Origin: Reyranella sp. | Lineage (GTDB): Bacteria > Pseudomonadota > Alphaproteobacteria > Reyranellales > Reyranellaceae | Direction of reading: 5' to 3' | Length of the DNA: 64,000 nt | Assembly (NCBI RefSeq): GCF_004296935.1 | Contig: NZ_SCVH01000017.1 | Coordinates: 1-64,000, forward strand | Shown here: in pieces, positions 16,870 through 28,663 of the stretch | Layout: every line of letters begins with the position of its first letter | Position numbering within the stretch: position 1 is the stretch's first letter | Translations under genes and position numbers: made by a program | The notes under the pieces: model-generated | The model's input: the letters and a program-made list of their open reading frames with translations, nothing else | Told to the model about the DNA's origin: nothing | Database searches by the model: none

Positions 16870-17502
16870 ATGATGTTCTACGACATGACCGGCCGCGACC
16901 AGGGCGGGATGCAGATTCCCTTCACGGCGCTGGTCGTGCCGCGTCCCATCGGCTGGATCTCGACGGTCGACGGGCAGGGCCGCGTCAATCTCGCGCCCTA
17001 CAGTTTCTACAACGCCGTCAGCGGCTCCCCGCCCATGGTCTATTTCTCGACCACCGGCACCTATGGTGACAACCCGACCAAGCACTCCCGGCGCAATGCC
17101 GAGGAGACGGGCGAGTTCGTGGTCAACATGGTGAGCGCCGAGCTCGCCGAGCAGATGAACGTGACGACGACGATGGTCGACTATGGCGTCGACGAGATGA
17201 AGCTGGCGGGCCTCGCCCCCGCGCCGTCGCGCTTCGTCAAGCCTCCGCGCGTCGCCCGCTCGCCGATCGCGCTCGAGTGCAAATACTGGAAGACGGTCGA
17301 GATGCCGGTCGAGGAGGGCCGCGAGGCGCACCAGGCGACCGTGGTGTTCGGCCGGGTGGTCGGCATCCATATAGCCGACGGCATCGTCAAGGACGGCCGG
17401 ATCGACACGCTGGCCTTCAAGCCGGTCGCGCGGCTCGGTTATAGCGAATACACGACGACCGAGAATGTCTGGAAGATGCGCCGTCCGGACGATCCGGCTT
17501 AG
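16870..17502 (+). CDS. Flavin reductase-like FMN-binding protein, copy 2
   Basis: 210 aa, tandem paralogue of the preceding gene with the same RPIGWIST, NLAPYSFYNAV and LGYSEYTTTENVWKMRRPDDP signatures. Differences concentrate at residues 5-20, in the loop after YNAV and in the 140-150 region, which could tune substrate or partner choice. Last gene of the plus-strand run that begins with the MESH1-like gene; the structured RNA element begins 13 nt after its stop codon. Confidence 0.88.
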   Translation: MMFYDMTGRDQGGMQIPFTALVVPRPIGWISTVDGQGRVNLAPYSFYNAVSGSPPMVYFSTTGTYGDNPTKHSRRNAEETGEFVVNMVSAELAEQMNVTTTMVDYGVDEMKLAGLAPAPSRFVKPPRVARSPIALECKYWKTVEMPVEEGREAHQATVVFGRVVGIHIADGIVKDGRIDTLAFKPVARLGYSEYTTTENVWKMRRPDDPA

Positions 17503-17514
17503 CCAAAGACAAAG

Positions 17515-17543
17515 TTGCAAGTTCAGCAGGTTTCTGCTAGTTT
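17515..17543 (+). promoter_or_regulatory. Possible promoter at the start of RNA element copy 1
   Basis: TTGCAA (17515-17520), a 17-nt spacer and TAGTTT (17538-17543) resemble a sigma-70 promoter. The second copy has TTGCAA, an 18-nt spacer and TATATT at the same place. The spacer block GTTCAGCAGG is also conserved, so this may instead be part of the RNA. Confidence 0.35.
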
Positions 17544-17926
17544 TTCAGATAAGTTGGCGCTTGGACTGCGCCGGCCTTTTCATTCCGGCACGACCGCCCG
17601 CGGCACGCCCCGGGTTGCGCAAAAGCGCTGGTGCAGCCGCCACGACTCCTCAGTCGTGGACAGTCCCAAGAACGACCTCGTCTCAACGCCACGCTAAAAA
17701 ACGACGTGACGCCAGACACTTAGCGACGCCTGGGAAACAGAGCGCGATGGGGCCTATGCAAACAAGAAGAAGAGGGATGCGCAGTAGCCAACAAAATTAG
17801 GCTTATCTTGGAGTAGTGGACAGCTTTCTGGACACGAAACGTTACGTTCAGGTGTCCACAAATAACGGGCGAAAAGCCCGCCGTTGTTGGCTTTCCGGCG
17901 TGCGGAGAGCCGATATTCGCTGGGGT
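17515..17926 (+). ncRNA. Candidate structured RNA element, copy 1
   Basis: A gene-free stretch homologous to 49799-50216. Shared blocks in order: TTGCAAGTTCAGCAGG, GGCGCTTGGACTGCGCCGGCC, GTGCAGCCGCCACG, GGACAGTCCCAA, CGTCTCAACGCCACGC, AACGACGTG, CAGACACTT, CGACGCCTGG, GGCTTATC, TTCAGGTG, GGGCGAAAAG and TTGGCTTTCCGGCG. Stems between them keep pairing while sequence changes: CCACGACT/AGTCGTGG (17640-17659), AGCCAA/TTAGGCT with one bulge (17786-17803) and GGACAC/GTGTCC (17830-17857). Local hairpins include GGCGC-TTGGACT-GCGCC and CGGGC-GAAAA-GCCCG. No reading frame is conserved between copies. It sits between convergent protein genes. I do not recognise the family; it does not show RNase P, tmRNA, SRP or group II domain V hallmarks. 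Confidence 0.65.
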
Positions 17927-17930
17927 GACT

Positions 17931-19271
17931 TCAGCGGGGGTTGACGACCGGCGCCACCGACCGCGCCATCGCCAGCACGCGCTTGTCGGCCATCGTCTCG
18001 CCCATCAGCATGAAGCCGACCGGCAGTTCGCCGGCGGCGTGGCAGGGCAGGCTGATGCCGCAGCGGTCGAGGAAGTTGCCGACCGCGGTGTTGCGCAAGA
18101 GCAGCAGGTTCTTCTTGATGAAGACGTCTGTCGCCTCGACCTCGGCGATGGTCGGCGCGACGATCGCGCAGGTCGGCATGATCACGGCGTCGTAGTTCTG
18201 CGTCACTGCCGATACGCGCTTCTGCAGGCTGGCACGGTTGGCCTGCAGCGCGATGTAGTCGTAGGCCGTCATCTTGGCGGCGGCCAGGATGCGCGGCGCC
18301 ACGAACGGGTCGTATTCGTTGCCGCGGCGGGCAATCAGATCCTTGTGCCAGGCATAGGCTTCGGCCGCGGCGAAGGTACCGCGGGCGTTGATCGCCGGCA
18401 GTTCGATGAGCTGCGGCAGGTCGATATGCTCGATCTTGACGCCCTTGGCGGCGAGCGCCCTGCAGGCGCGCTCGAAGGCTTTGCCGACCGTGGCGTCGAC
18501 GTCGTCGAACACATAGTGCTTCGGGATGCCGAAGCGCAGGCCGGCGAGAGGCGCGGCGTCGGGGATCGCGATGGGCTCGCCCGCAAGAACCGCGTCGACG
18601 ATGGCGCAGCATTCGACCGAGTTGGCGAGCGGGCCGATCGAATCGAGCGAGGTCGAGAGCGGGACGACGTTGTCGATCGGCACGCGCCGCGCCGTGGGCT
18701 TGAAGCCCGTGATGCCGCAGAGCGCCGCCGGAATACGTACCGAGCCCCCGGTGTCCGTGCCCAGTGCGGCGACGGCCATGCGGTCGCCGACCGAGACCGC
18801 GGCGCCGGACGACGAGCCGCCCGGTACGCGCGTGCGGTCGGCGGGGTTGCCCGGCGTGCCGTAGTGCGGGTTGGCGCCGACACCGGTGAAGGCGAACTCG
18901 CTCATGTTGGTGCTGCCGACGATCACCGCGCCGGCGGCGCGGAGCCGCGCCACCACGGGCGCGTCGGCCTTGGCCGGCGGTGCGTCGTCGAGCGCCTTGG
19001 AGCCCGCGAGCGTGGTCTCGCCGGCCACGTCGCAGAGGTTCTTGATCGAGACCGGCAGGCCCGCGAGGGGCGAGGCGACGAGCCCGGCCTGGCGCTGCAG
19101 GTCGCTGGCGTCGGCTGCCGCCAGGGCCTGCCGGCGCCAGACCTTTATGAAGGCGCGCTTGCCCTCGCCCTTGGGATCCTCGATGCGGGCGAGGGCTTCT
19201 TCGGTGAGCTTGCGCGAGGTGGTGCGGCCGGCCGCGAGGTCGGCGCCGAGCTGCTGGATGGTCGGATTCAT
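17931..19271 (-). CDS. Amidase-signature family hydrolase
   Basis: 446 aa. The Ser-cisSer-Lys triad is readable: Lys77 in PVSIKNLC, Ser153 in GGSSSG and Ser177 in TDTGGSVR, with the spacing known for malonamidase E2. It should hydrolyse an amide in the cytoplasm; the family includes GatA, malonamidase and allophanate-type enzymes, and no GatB/GatC genes are near, so it is not the tRNA amidotransferase. Its ATG overlaps the stop of acs by 4 nt (ATGA), implying translational coupling. Last gene of the acnA-to-amidase run. Confidence 0.9.
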   Translation of the reverse strand: MNPTIQQLGADLAAGRTTSRKLTEEALARIEDPKGEGKRAFIKVWRRQALAAADASDLQRQAGLVASPLAGLPVSIKNLCDVAGETTLAGSKALDDAPPAKADAPVVARLRAAGAVIVGSTNMSEFAFTGVGANPHYGTPGNPADRTRVPGGSSSGAAVSVGDRMAVAALGTDTGGSVRIPAALCGITGFKPTARRVPIDNVVPLSTSLDSIGPLANSVECCAIVDAVLAGEPIAIPDAAPLAGLRFGIPKHYVFDDVDATVGKAFERACRALAAKGVKIEHIDLPQLIELPAINARGTFAAAEAYAWHKDLIARRGNEYDPFVAPRILAAAKMTAYDYIALQANRASLQKRVSAVTQNYDAVIMPTCAIVAPTIAEVEATDVFIKKNLLLLRNTAVGNFLDRCGISLPCHAAGELPVGFMLMGETMADKRVLAMARSVAPVVNPR

Positions 19272-21205
19272 TTCGTGCGGTTCTTCACCAGGTCGTCGAC
19301 CACCATCGGATCGGCGAGCGTAGACGTGTCGCCGAGATTGCCGACGTCGTTCTCGGCGATCTTGCGCAGGATGCGGCGCATGATCTTGCCCGAACGCGTC
19401 TTGGGCAGGCCGGGCGCCCACTGGATGACATCGGGCGTGGCGATCGGGCCGATCTCCTTGCGCACCCAGGCGACCAGTTCCTTGCGCAGCTCGTCGGAGG
19501 AATGCTGGCCGGCCTTGAGCGTCACGTAGGCGTAGATGCCCTGGCCCTTGATGTCGTGCGGGAAGCCAACGACGGCTGCTTCCGCCACCTTTGTGTTGCC
19601 GACCAGCGCGCTCTCGACCTCGGCGGTGCCGATGCGGTGGCCGGAGACGTTGATCACGTCGTCGACCCGGCCGGTGATCCAGTAGTAGCCATCGGCGTCG
19701 CGGCGCGCGCCGTCGCCGGTGAAGTACATGCCGGGATAGGTCTTGAAGTAGGTGTCGATGAAGCGCTGGTGGTCGCCGTAGACCGTGCGCATCTGGCCGG
19801 GCCAGGAGCCCACAAGGCAGAGATTGCCCGAACAGGCGCCCTCGAGCTTCTTGCCCTCGGCATCGACCATGACCGGCTGCACGCCGAAGAACGGCTGGGT
19901 CGCCGAGCCCGGCTTCAGCGGCGTGGCACCTGGCAGCGGCGTGATCAGGATGCCGCCGGTTTCGGTCTGCCACCAGGTGTCGACGATCGGGCAGCGGCTG
20001 TCGCCGACCACGCGGTAGTACCAGAGCCAGGCCTCCGGGTTGATCGGCTCGCCGACCGAGCCCAGCAGGCGCAGGCTCTTGCGGCTGGCCTTCTTCACCG
20101 GCGCCTCGCCTTCGCGCATCAGGGCGCGGATGGCGGTGGGGGCGGTGTAGAAGATGTTGACCTGGTGCTTGTCGATCACCTGCCAGAAGCGGCTGGAGTC
20201 GGGATAGTTGGGCACGCCCTCGAACATCAGCGTGGTGGCGCCGTTGGCGAGCGGTCCGTAGACGATGTAGCTGTGGCCGGTCACCCAGCCCACGTCGGCG
20301 GTGCACCAGTAGACGTCGCCGTCGTGGTAGTCGAACACGTACTGGTGGGTCATCGAGGCGAACACGATGTAGCCGCCGGTGGTGTGCAGCACACCCTTGG
20401 GCTTTCCGGTCGAGCCCGACGTGTAGAGGATGAACAGCGGATCCTCGGCGCCCATCGGCTCGGGCTTGCACTCGGCCGGCACCTTGGCCGCGATCTCGTG
20501 CCACCACACGTCGCGGCCGGCGTCCCACGCGACCTTGCCGCCGGTGTGCTTGACCACCAGCACCTTCTTGACGCCGGGGCTCTTCTTCACGGCCTCATCG
20601 CAATTGGCTTTCAGCGGCACGTGCTTGCCGGCGCGCAGGCCTTCGTCGGCGGTGATGACGATGTTGCTCTCGCAATCCTGGATGCGGTTGGCCAGGCTGT
20701 CGGGCGAGAAGCCGCCGAACACCACCGAATGGATGGCGCCGATGCGCGTGCAGGCGAGCATGGCGTAGGCCGCCTCGGGAATCATCGGCAGGTAGATCGT
20801 GATGCGGTCGCCCTTCTTGGCGCCGAGCTCCCTGAGCGCGTTCGCCATGCGGCAGACTTCGGCGTGCAGCTCGCGGTAGGTGATCTTCTTGGATTTCGCC
20901 GGGTCGTCGCCTTCCCAGATGATGGCCGTCTGGTCGGCGCGCTTGGCGAGGTGACGATCGATGCAGTTGGCCGAGACGTTCAGCACGCCATCGTGAAACC
21001 AGCGGATGCGGACCTGGCCGGTGTAGTCGACGTCGCGCACGGCACCGGGGCTGAAAGGCTTGATCCAGTCGATGCGCTTGCCGTGCTCGCCCCAGAAGGT
21101 GACCGGGTCCCGGGTCGAGGCCTCGTACATCGCCTTGTACTTGGCGCCGTCGACATAGGCCTTCTTGGCCCAGTCGGCGCTGACGGCGATCACCTCATCG
21201 GCCAT
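19268..21205 (-). CDS. acs: Acetyl-CoA synthetase
   Basis: 645 aa, standard length. It activates acetate through acetyl-AMP to acetyl-CoA. The ATP-binding [11 protein letters not shown] motif lies near 260-270, the WWQTETGG motif is present, and the C-terminal regulatory lysine is Lys607 in [14 protein letters not shown], the known acetylation site of the family. The start has a strong GGGAGGA site. No acetyltransferase gene is nearby. The ATGA overlap with the amidase suggests the amidase product feeds acetate or a related acid into this enzyme. Confidence 0.95.
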   Translation of the reverse strand: MADEVIAVSADWAKKAYVDGAKYKAMYEASTRDPVTFWGEHGKRIDWIKPFSPGAVRDVDYTGQVRIRWFHDGVLNVSANCIDRHLAKRADQTAIIWEGDDPAKSKKITYRELHAEVCRMANALRELGAKKGDRITIYLPMIPEAAYAMLACTRIGAIHSVVFGGFSPDSLANRIQDCESNIVITADEGLRAGKHVPLKANCDEAVKKSPGVKKVLVVKHTGGKVAWDAGRDVWWHEIAAKVPAECKPEPMGAEDPLFILYTSGSTGKPKGVLHTTGGYIVFASMTHQYVFDYHDGDVYWCTADVGWVTGHSYIVYGPLANGATTLMFEGVPNYPDSSRFWQVIDKHQVNIFYTAPTAIRALMREGEAPVKKASRKSLRLLGSVGEPINPEAWLWYYRVVGDSRCPIVDTWWQTETGGILITPLPGATPLKPGSATQPFFGVQPVMVDAEGKKLEGACSGNLCLVGSWPGQMRTVYGDHQRFIDTYFKTYPGMYFTGDGARRDADGYYWITGRVDDVINVSGHRIGTAEVESALVGNTKVAEAAVVGFPHDIKGQGIYAYVTLKAGQHSSDELRKELVAWVRKEIGPIATPDVIQWAPGLPKTRSGKIMRRILRKIAENDVGNLGDTSTLADPMVVDDLVKNRTK

Positions 21206-21247
21206 GGTTTCCTCCCGCTTGGCTTAGTGCCTTGAATTGTTGCGGTT

Positions 21248-22453
21248 TTAGCGCGCCGCTGCGGCGCTCGGCAATTCGACTTTGGACTCGGCCTGCAGCC
21301 GTGCCCAGGCAATGGCGCCGAACGACAGGATGACCAGCGGCATCACCGGCAGGTCGAGCCGGTTCAGCAGCATGCCGAAGGTCGGCATCAGCCAGAGCAT
21401 GAGATAGACCGATCTCTCCAGCGGATAGAAGCCGAGGGCGACGCCGCGCCGGAACAGTGCCACGGCGGCGGGCATCAGCAGCAGCAGGTCGTAGTTCAGC
21501 GTGTAGGGCGATACCAGGAAGGTGGCGGTGACCAGCACAGCGGTGCGGGCATCGCTCGACGAATGGCGGCGGAAGGCGAACCATACGGCCGCCACGGCGA
21601 GGGCGGCACCGGCAAGCTGGATCGCCCCGGCAACGCCGGGCGGCAGGCCGACGATGCGGGCGGCTGCCACGAGCGTCGTCATGTGCATGAAGATGCGCTC
21701 GAACATGATATTCGCGATGCGGGCCGAGCCTGCCTCGCGGGCTGCCTCGAGGAAGCCGATCCAGAAATCGAGGCCGAAGATGCCGAGGCTTGCGAGAGAC
21801 AGCACGGCCACCGTGGCGGCCGTCCAGGCGAGCGCGCGCCATTGCTGCGCGGCCAGCAGGGCCAGCGGCACCAGCACCCAGATCTGCGGCTTGTAGCTCA
21901 GCAGCCCGAGGAGAATGCCGGCGGCGGCCGGTGAGCGGTCGAGCAGGCGCAGGCCGCCGTAGAACAGCGCCAGGCTGAAGAAGGTATTCTGGCCGGCCAT
22001 CAGCACCCAGACGGTGGCGGGCGAAGTGGCGACGGCGAGCCAGCCCCACCAGTCGCGGCGCCCCTCCAGCAGCGTCGCCGCCGCGGCCGTCGTCGCCATG
22101 AAGACCGCGTAGGCCTTTGCGACGCCCAGCAGGCCGAGCGGCAACAGCATCAGGAGCCAGGTCGGCGGATAGATGAATGGCCGGAACACGACCTTTGGCG
22201 AGAGACGATCGGGATAGGTCTCGATCTGGAACAGTGTGAAGGCGTCGATGTCGTAGACCAGCGCCAGCTTGCCCTCGAAGAAGGCGCGCGCTGCGGCGTG
22301 GAACACCAGGAAGTCGGGGAAGAGAACCTTCACGGGCGGCCAGATCTCGGGGCCCCCGGAGATCGTGAAGACGACAAAAAGCACGTCGTACAGGCCGACG
22401 GCAGCACAGAAGGCCGCGGCAACCCGAAGATCGATCCGCGACGTCAGTGTCAT
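21248..22453 (-). CDS. GT87 (DUF2029)-family membrane mannosyltransferase-like protein
   Basis: 401 aa with about ten hydrophobic segments. Family features are the early periplasmic loop with PDFLVFHAAARAF, the YPPTWLL turn, GQNTFFSLALFYGG and SYKPQIWVLVPLALL, characteristic of GT-C fold proteins of CAZy family GT87. These use polyprenyl-phosphate sugars as donors on the outer face of the inner membrane. The acceptor is unknown, and no other glycan genes are adjacent. It is separated from the nitroreductase by 10 nt. Confidence 0.82.
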   Translation of the reverse strand: MTLTSRIDLRVAAAFCAAVGLYDVLFVVFTISGGPEIWPPVKVLFPDFLVFHAAARAFFEGKLALVYDIDAFTLFQIETYPDRLSPKVVFRPFIYPPTWLLMLLPLGLLGVAKAYAVFMATTAAAATLLEGRRDWWGWLAVATSPATVWVLMAGQNTFFSLALFYGGLRLLDRSPAAAGILLGLLSYKPQIWVLVPLALLAAQQWRALAWTAATVAVLSLASLGIFGLDFWIGFLEAAREAGSARIANIMFERIFMHMTTLVAAARIVGLPPGVAGAIQLAGAALAVAAVWFAFRRHSSSDARTAVLVTATFLVSPYTLNYDLLLLMPAAVALFRRGVALGFYPLERSVYLMLWLMPTFGMLLNRLDLPVMPLVILSFGAIAWARLQAESKVELPSAAAAR

Positions 22454-22463
22454 GGCAGGAGGG

Positions 22464-23135
22464 TCATTCGCTGTGCCAGGTCGTGAAGTCCTGGATCGGC
22501 GCCCGTTCGGTGATCAGGCAGTTGGGCACCGCATCGGGATCGGCGTGGCCCAGCGCCAGGCCGCAGATCACGACCTGGTCGTCGGGGATCTTGAGTTCGC
22601 GGCGCACGACATGCTGGTAGCGGCTGAAGGCCGCCTGTGGGCAGGTATGCAGGCCCTTCTCGCGGGCGAGCAGCATCAGCTGGTCGAGGAAGATGCCGCA
22701 GTCGATCCACTGGCCATTGCCCATGCGTCGCTCGACACACAGGATCATGCCGACCGGCGCGTCGAAGAAGTCGTAGTTCTTGCGGAACTGCTTCAGCATG
22801 CCGGCGGCGTCGCCGCGCGGCACGTTGAGCAGGGTGTAGAGCTGCTTGCCGACCAGCTTGCGGCGGGCGTCGTAGACCGGCGTAAATTCCTTCGGGTAGA
22901 CGTCGTATTCGGCGCCTGGCCCTGAATCTCCATCATCCATCGCCTTCAGGATTGCCGCCGACAGGCGCTGCCGCGCCTTGCCCATCGTGATGTGGAGTTT
23001 CCACGGCTGCAGGTTGCCATTGGACGCCGCGCGGTTGGCATTGGTCACGATCCATTCGACATCGGCCTTCGACACCGGTTCCGGTGTGAAGACGCGCATG
23101 GAGCGGCGTGAATTGATGGCTTCGGACACACGCAT
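22464..23135 (-). CDS. Nitroreductase-family FMN oxidoreductase
   Basis: 223 aa. N-terminal RRSMRVFTPEPVS, the NRAASNGNLQPWKLHIT flavin-binding segment and the C-terminal ICGLALGHADPDA (usually GYP or GHP before a flexible part) mark the FMN-dependent nitroreductase family. It probably reduces nitroaromatics, quinones or enones with NAD(P)H. It lies in a tight minus-strand run, 6 nt after the VOC-hydrolase fusion gene and 10 nt before the GT87 gene. Confidence 0.9.
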   Translation of the reverse strand: MRVSEAINSRRSMRVFTPEPVSKADVEWIVTNANRAASNGNLQPWKLHITMGKARQRLSAAILKAMDDGDSGPGAEYDVYPKEFTPVYDARRKLVGKQLYTLLNVPRGDAAGMLKQFRKNYDFFDAPVGMILCVERRMGNGQWIDCGIFLDQLMLLAREKGLHTCPQAAFSRYQHVVRRELKIPDDQVVICGLALGHADPDAVPNCLITERAPIQDFTTWHSE

Positions 23136-23141
23136 GAACGG

Positions 23142-24263
23142 CTAACTCCGGATGAGATGACGACGCAGGAAGTCGAACAGCTTACGCCGGGCAATGGCAT
23201 TTTGCTGCTCGGTAAAATAGTGCGTGGCGCCGGCAATCACGAAGGCCTCGGCGTCCTTGCCGTGGCCGCGCATCGCCTCGGCCATGGCAAGGCTCTGCGC
23301 TACCGGCACGTTCTCGTCGCGATCGCCATGGATCAGCAGCACGGGTGCGTCGATCTGGGCCACGCGCAGGATCGGCGAGCGCACCGGCAGGCCCTCGGGC
23401 CCGCACAGATCGTCGAGATAGTCGCGCATGAAGGGATTGGCCTCGCGCCAGCGCGCGAGGTCAGTCGGCGCGAAGAACGAGGCGACGGCCTTGATCGGTG
23501 GCTTGTGGGCGGCGGCGAGCAGCGCCACCTGGCCGCCCATCGAAGCGCCGACCAGGCCGATGCGATCGCGATCGACCAGCGGCCGCTTGGCGAGCCAGTC
23601 GATCGCGGCCAGCACGTCGAGCGGCTGGCGCAACCCCTGGTCATTCTCGCCTTCCGAGCCCAGCCAGCCGCGCAGCGACAGCGCCAGGGCGGCATAGCCG
23701 TTGGCCGAGGCGGCACGTGCCAGCCCGACCATGTTGTGGGCGTGGCCGGCAAATCCGTGCAGCAGGATCAGCGCCGGATAGGGCGGCTGGCCGGCCTGCG
23801 GCTTGAAGAAGTAGCCGCCCAGGCTGACGCCGTGACCCGGCACGCGGACCTGCTCGGCGTCGGCGATGTCGGGCAGGTCGTCCCAGCGGTGCATGACCTC
23901 GATGGGCACGCCGTCGGGATCGCGGAAGCCGACCGAGTAGTAGCCCGGCGCGAGGTAGTCGAGCTCCTGCGGGCGCTGGATGATCTCTGCCCCCGCATCG
24001 CGCAGTTCGGCGAACACCTGGTCGACCTGGGCGCGGCTCTCGGCCGATACCGCGAGCCACAGTGCGCCCGGCCCGTAGGAAACGCCGTCCTTGGCCTGGC
24101 GCATGACGAAATGATCGTAGCCGCGCGACCACATCACGCGGTCGGGGCTCGCCCAGACGCGATGGAAGCCCAGCATCGGCAACCACAGCCGGTGGAACGC
24201 GACCGAGCGTGCGAGGTCGCTCACCTCTATGGCGGCACCGGCGAAGGAAGAGCGTGGACGCAT
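23142..24263 (-). CDS. Fusion of a VOC/glyoxalase domain with an alpha/beta hydrolase
   Basis: 373 aa in two parts. Residues 1-127 form a VOC-fold module (IEVSDLARSVAFH opening, GFRDPDGVPIEVMH ending). Residues from about 138 form a dienelactone-hydrolase or S9-like alpha/beta hydrolase with oxyanion-side LLHGFAGH, nucleophile Ser241 in GASMGG, Asp316 in HGDRDENVP and His348 in GATHYF. Both domains look complete, so this is a real fusion rather than a misread stop. Its ATG overlaps the TGA of the DinB-like gene by one base (TGATG), suggesting coupling. Substrate unknown. Confidence 0.85.
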   Translation of the reverse strand: MRPRSSFAGAAIEVSDLARSVAFHRLWLPMLGFHRVWASPDRVMWSRGYDHFVMRQAKDGVSYGPGALWLAVSAESRAQVDQVFAELRDAGAEIIQRPQELDYLAPGYYSVGFRDPDGVPIEVMHRWDDLPDIADAEQVRVPGHGVSLGGYFFKPQAGQPPYPALILLHGFAGHAHNMVGLARAASANGYAALALSLRGWLGSEGENDQGLRQPLDVLAAIDWLAKRPLVDRDRIGLVGASMGGQVALLAAAHKPPIKAVASFFAPTDLARWREANPFMRDYLDDLCGPEGLPVRSPILRVAQIDAPVLLIHGDRDENVPVAQSLAMAEAMRGHGKDAEAFVIAGATHYFTEQQNAIARRKLFDFLRRHLIRS

Positions 24264-24820
24264 CAGCCTGGTTCGAGTCCCAGCGCGAGCAGCTCGTCGC
24301 GCCGCAAGTGTTCCTCGCCTGCCAGAAAGAATTCGTCGAGCTGCGGCGGCTTCACTGTCGTGCCGGCCAGCATGGCATGAGCCTGCCCCCGATGATGGGT
24401 CTGGTGCTGGAAGAGATGCTCCAGGATCGATGCCACGCTCGACGACGGCGGCGTCCTGTTGGGTCGAGGCAGCACGATTCCCTGGGCGAGCGAGTCCTCG
24501 GTCTGGCGCGCGCAGAAGCCGAGCAGCCGCCGGTCACTGGCGATTTGAGCGTCATAGAGAGAGGTCGCGTCGGCAAAATCCGGCACGGGGTCATGGTAGC
24601 GCTCGAGCACCGTCGGATCGCGCAGGAGCGCGTCGATGTAATAGGTGTCGACCCAGAGGATGTGATTAAGCGTCGCGCGCAGCGAGGGGAAGAAGCTCGT
24701 GCGCGGGGCGGCGAACTCGGCCGGAGTCAGCGCCTTGCAGGCCGTGAGCAGGCGATGGTTCGACCAGATGTTGTTGCGGGCCATGGCGACGAAGTGGCCG
24801 GCAAGCCCCATCGTCGCCAT
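24263..24820 (-). CDS. DinB-family protein
   Basis: 185 aa. Four-helix DinB/YfiT-like fold with metal-ligand histidines in LNHILWVDTYYIDAL and HLFQHQTHHRGQ. Members are putative metal-dependent hydrolases or thiol transferases in bacillithiol/mycothiol systems; the proteobacterial branch has no known reaction. Start MATMGLAGHF is preferred over a second Met three codons later. It follows acnA by 22 nt and overlaps the fusion gene by one base. Confidence 0.88.
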   Translation of the reverse strand: MATMGLAGHFVAMARNNIWSNHRLLTACKALTPAEFAAPRTSFFPSLRATLNHILWVDTYYIDALLRDPTVLERYHDPVPDFADATSLYDAQIASDRRLLGFCARQTEDSLAQGIVLPRPNRTPPSSSVASILEHLFQHQTHHRGQAHAMLAGTTVKPPQLDEFFLAGEEHLRRDELLALGLEPG

Positions 24821-24842
24821 GACTGCCCGATCCCGCCTTGGC

Positions 24843-27530
<2,688 letters not shown>

Positions 27531-27643
27531 GGTCGGGTACTCCTGGAAGACGGTTTTGGGCGGACGGGTGGCAAAATAGGGGCAGGGACCTCTGCAGGCA
27601 ATCGGCGGATGCGGGCGGTTGGTGCCTGTGCCAGATTGCCCCG

Positions 27644-28663
27644 ATGCGGTGGGCAATCGGGAAGGCGATTGGGGCTTTTGCGGCCCTCGTGACGGCTTCG
27701 ACCGAGGCCGTGGCGCAGCGCAACGCCAACGACTGGGATCCGTCGGCGCGCGAGTTCGACCAGCGGCCGGCCGGCGGCGGCTCCGGCCTGTTCGGCAGCC
27801 CGGGCGTTCCCTCCAATGCCCGCAACGACACCCTGGATGCCCTCGACAAGATCCTGTCGAGCTCCAAGCTCTCCGCCTTCGACCGCTCGCTCTATCTCGG
27901 CATCCGCGCCTATCAGCTGAGCCGGCTCGGCCGCGAGGCCGACAGCCGCAAGGATATCGATGAGATGGGCAAGGTCCTGCCCAAGGGCTGGCAGATGGTG
28001 CTGTCCAGCACCGTGCCCGAACTGGCAGGCGGCGGCGACCGCGCGGCAGCGTTGCGTACGCTCGACCATGCGCTGCTGCGCAAGCCGGGCGATCCCTGGC
28101 TGGCGATCGCCCAGGCGCAGGTCTACATGCAGATCGCCGATTTCCAGCGCGCCCTCGCCCTGCTCGACGGGGCACTCGCCGGCCCGACGACCGAGGCCGA
28201 TCGGCGCGCGGCGCTGTTCGTCCGCGGCCACGCCAATTTCGATCTCGGCCGCTATGCAGAGGCGGTCGACGATTTCGACGCCTCCCTGGAGGGGCGCACG
28301 ACCGCGAAGGCGCGGTTGTCGCCGCTGCTGTGGCGCTACGCCGCCCAGGTCCGCGCCAGGCGCGATGCGCGTGCGGGCCTCGCCAGGGACCTCGGCAAGG
28401 AGGACCTCGGCGAATGGCCCGGGCCGATCGCCAGGTTCCTGTTGGGCAGGCTACCGGCCGGTGAACTGGAGGTCGCGGCCGAAACCGACGATGCCGCCAA
28501 GCGCGCCAACGGCAAGTGCCCGTCGGCCTTCTTCATGGGCATCGACGCGATCCGCCGCGGCGACAAGCAGCGGGCGCGCGAGCAACTTCAACTCGCCCAG
28601 GCGCGCTGTCCGACCGTGTCCGAATTCAACTGGGCGGCAGCAAGTGAATTGAAGCGGCTTTAG
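27644..28663 (+). CDS. Exported TPR-like protein
   Basis: 339 aa. A signal peptide runs to about residue 25 (TASTEAVAQ). Helical repeats follow, for example DPWLAIAQAQVYMQIADFQ and ALFVRGHANFDLGRYAEAV, that fit tetratricopeptide repeats at about residues 130-230, and a C-terminal pair of cysteines (GKCPSAFF, QARCPTVSE) may form a disulfide. Likely a periplasmic scaffold; no partner is evident. Divergent from acnA; its stop overlaps the stop of the convergent hydrolase gene by 3 nt. Confidence 0.72.
   Translation: MRWAIGKAIGAFAALVTASTEAVAQRNANDWDPSAREFDQRPAGGGSGLFGSPGVPSNARNDTLDALDKILSSSKLSAFDRSLYLGIRAYQLSRLGREADSRKDIDEMGKVLPKGWQMVLSSTVPELAGGGDRAAALRTLDHALLRKPGDPWLAIAQAQVYMQIADFQRALALLDGALAGPTTEADRRAALFVRGHANFDLGRYAEAVDDFDASLEGRTTAKARLSPLLWRYAAQVRARRDARAGLARDLGKEDLGEWPGPIARFLLGRLPAGELEVAAETDDAAKRANGKCPSAFFMGIDAIRRGDKQRAREQLQLAQARCPTVSEFNWAAASELKRL

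Noticed and set aside
17465..17800. A 111-codon frame within RNA element copy 1, and similar short frames in copy 2
   Set aside because: The frames are not conserved between copies, loops carry indels that are not multiples of three, and starts lack ribosome sites.
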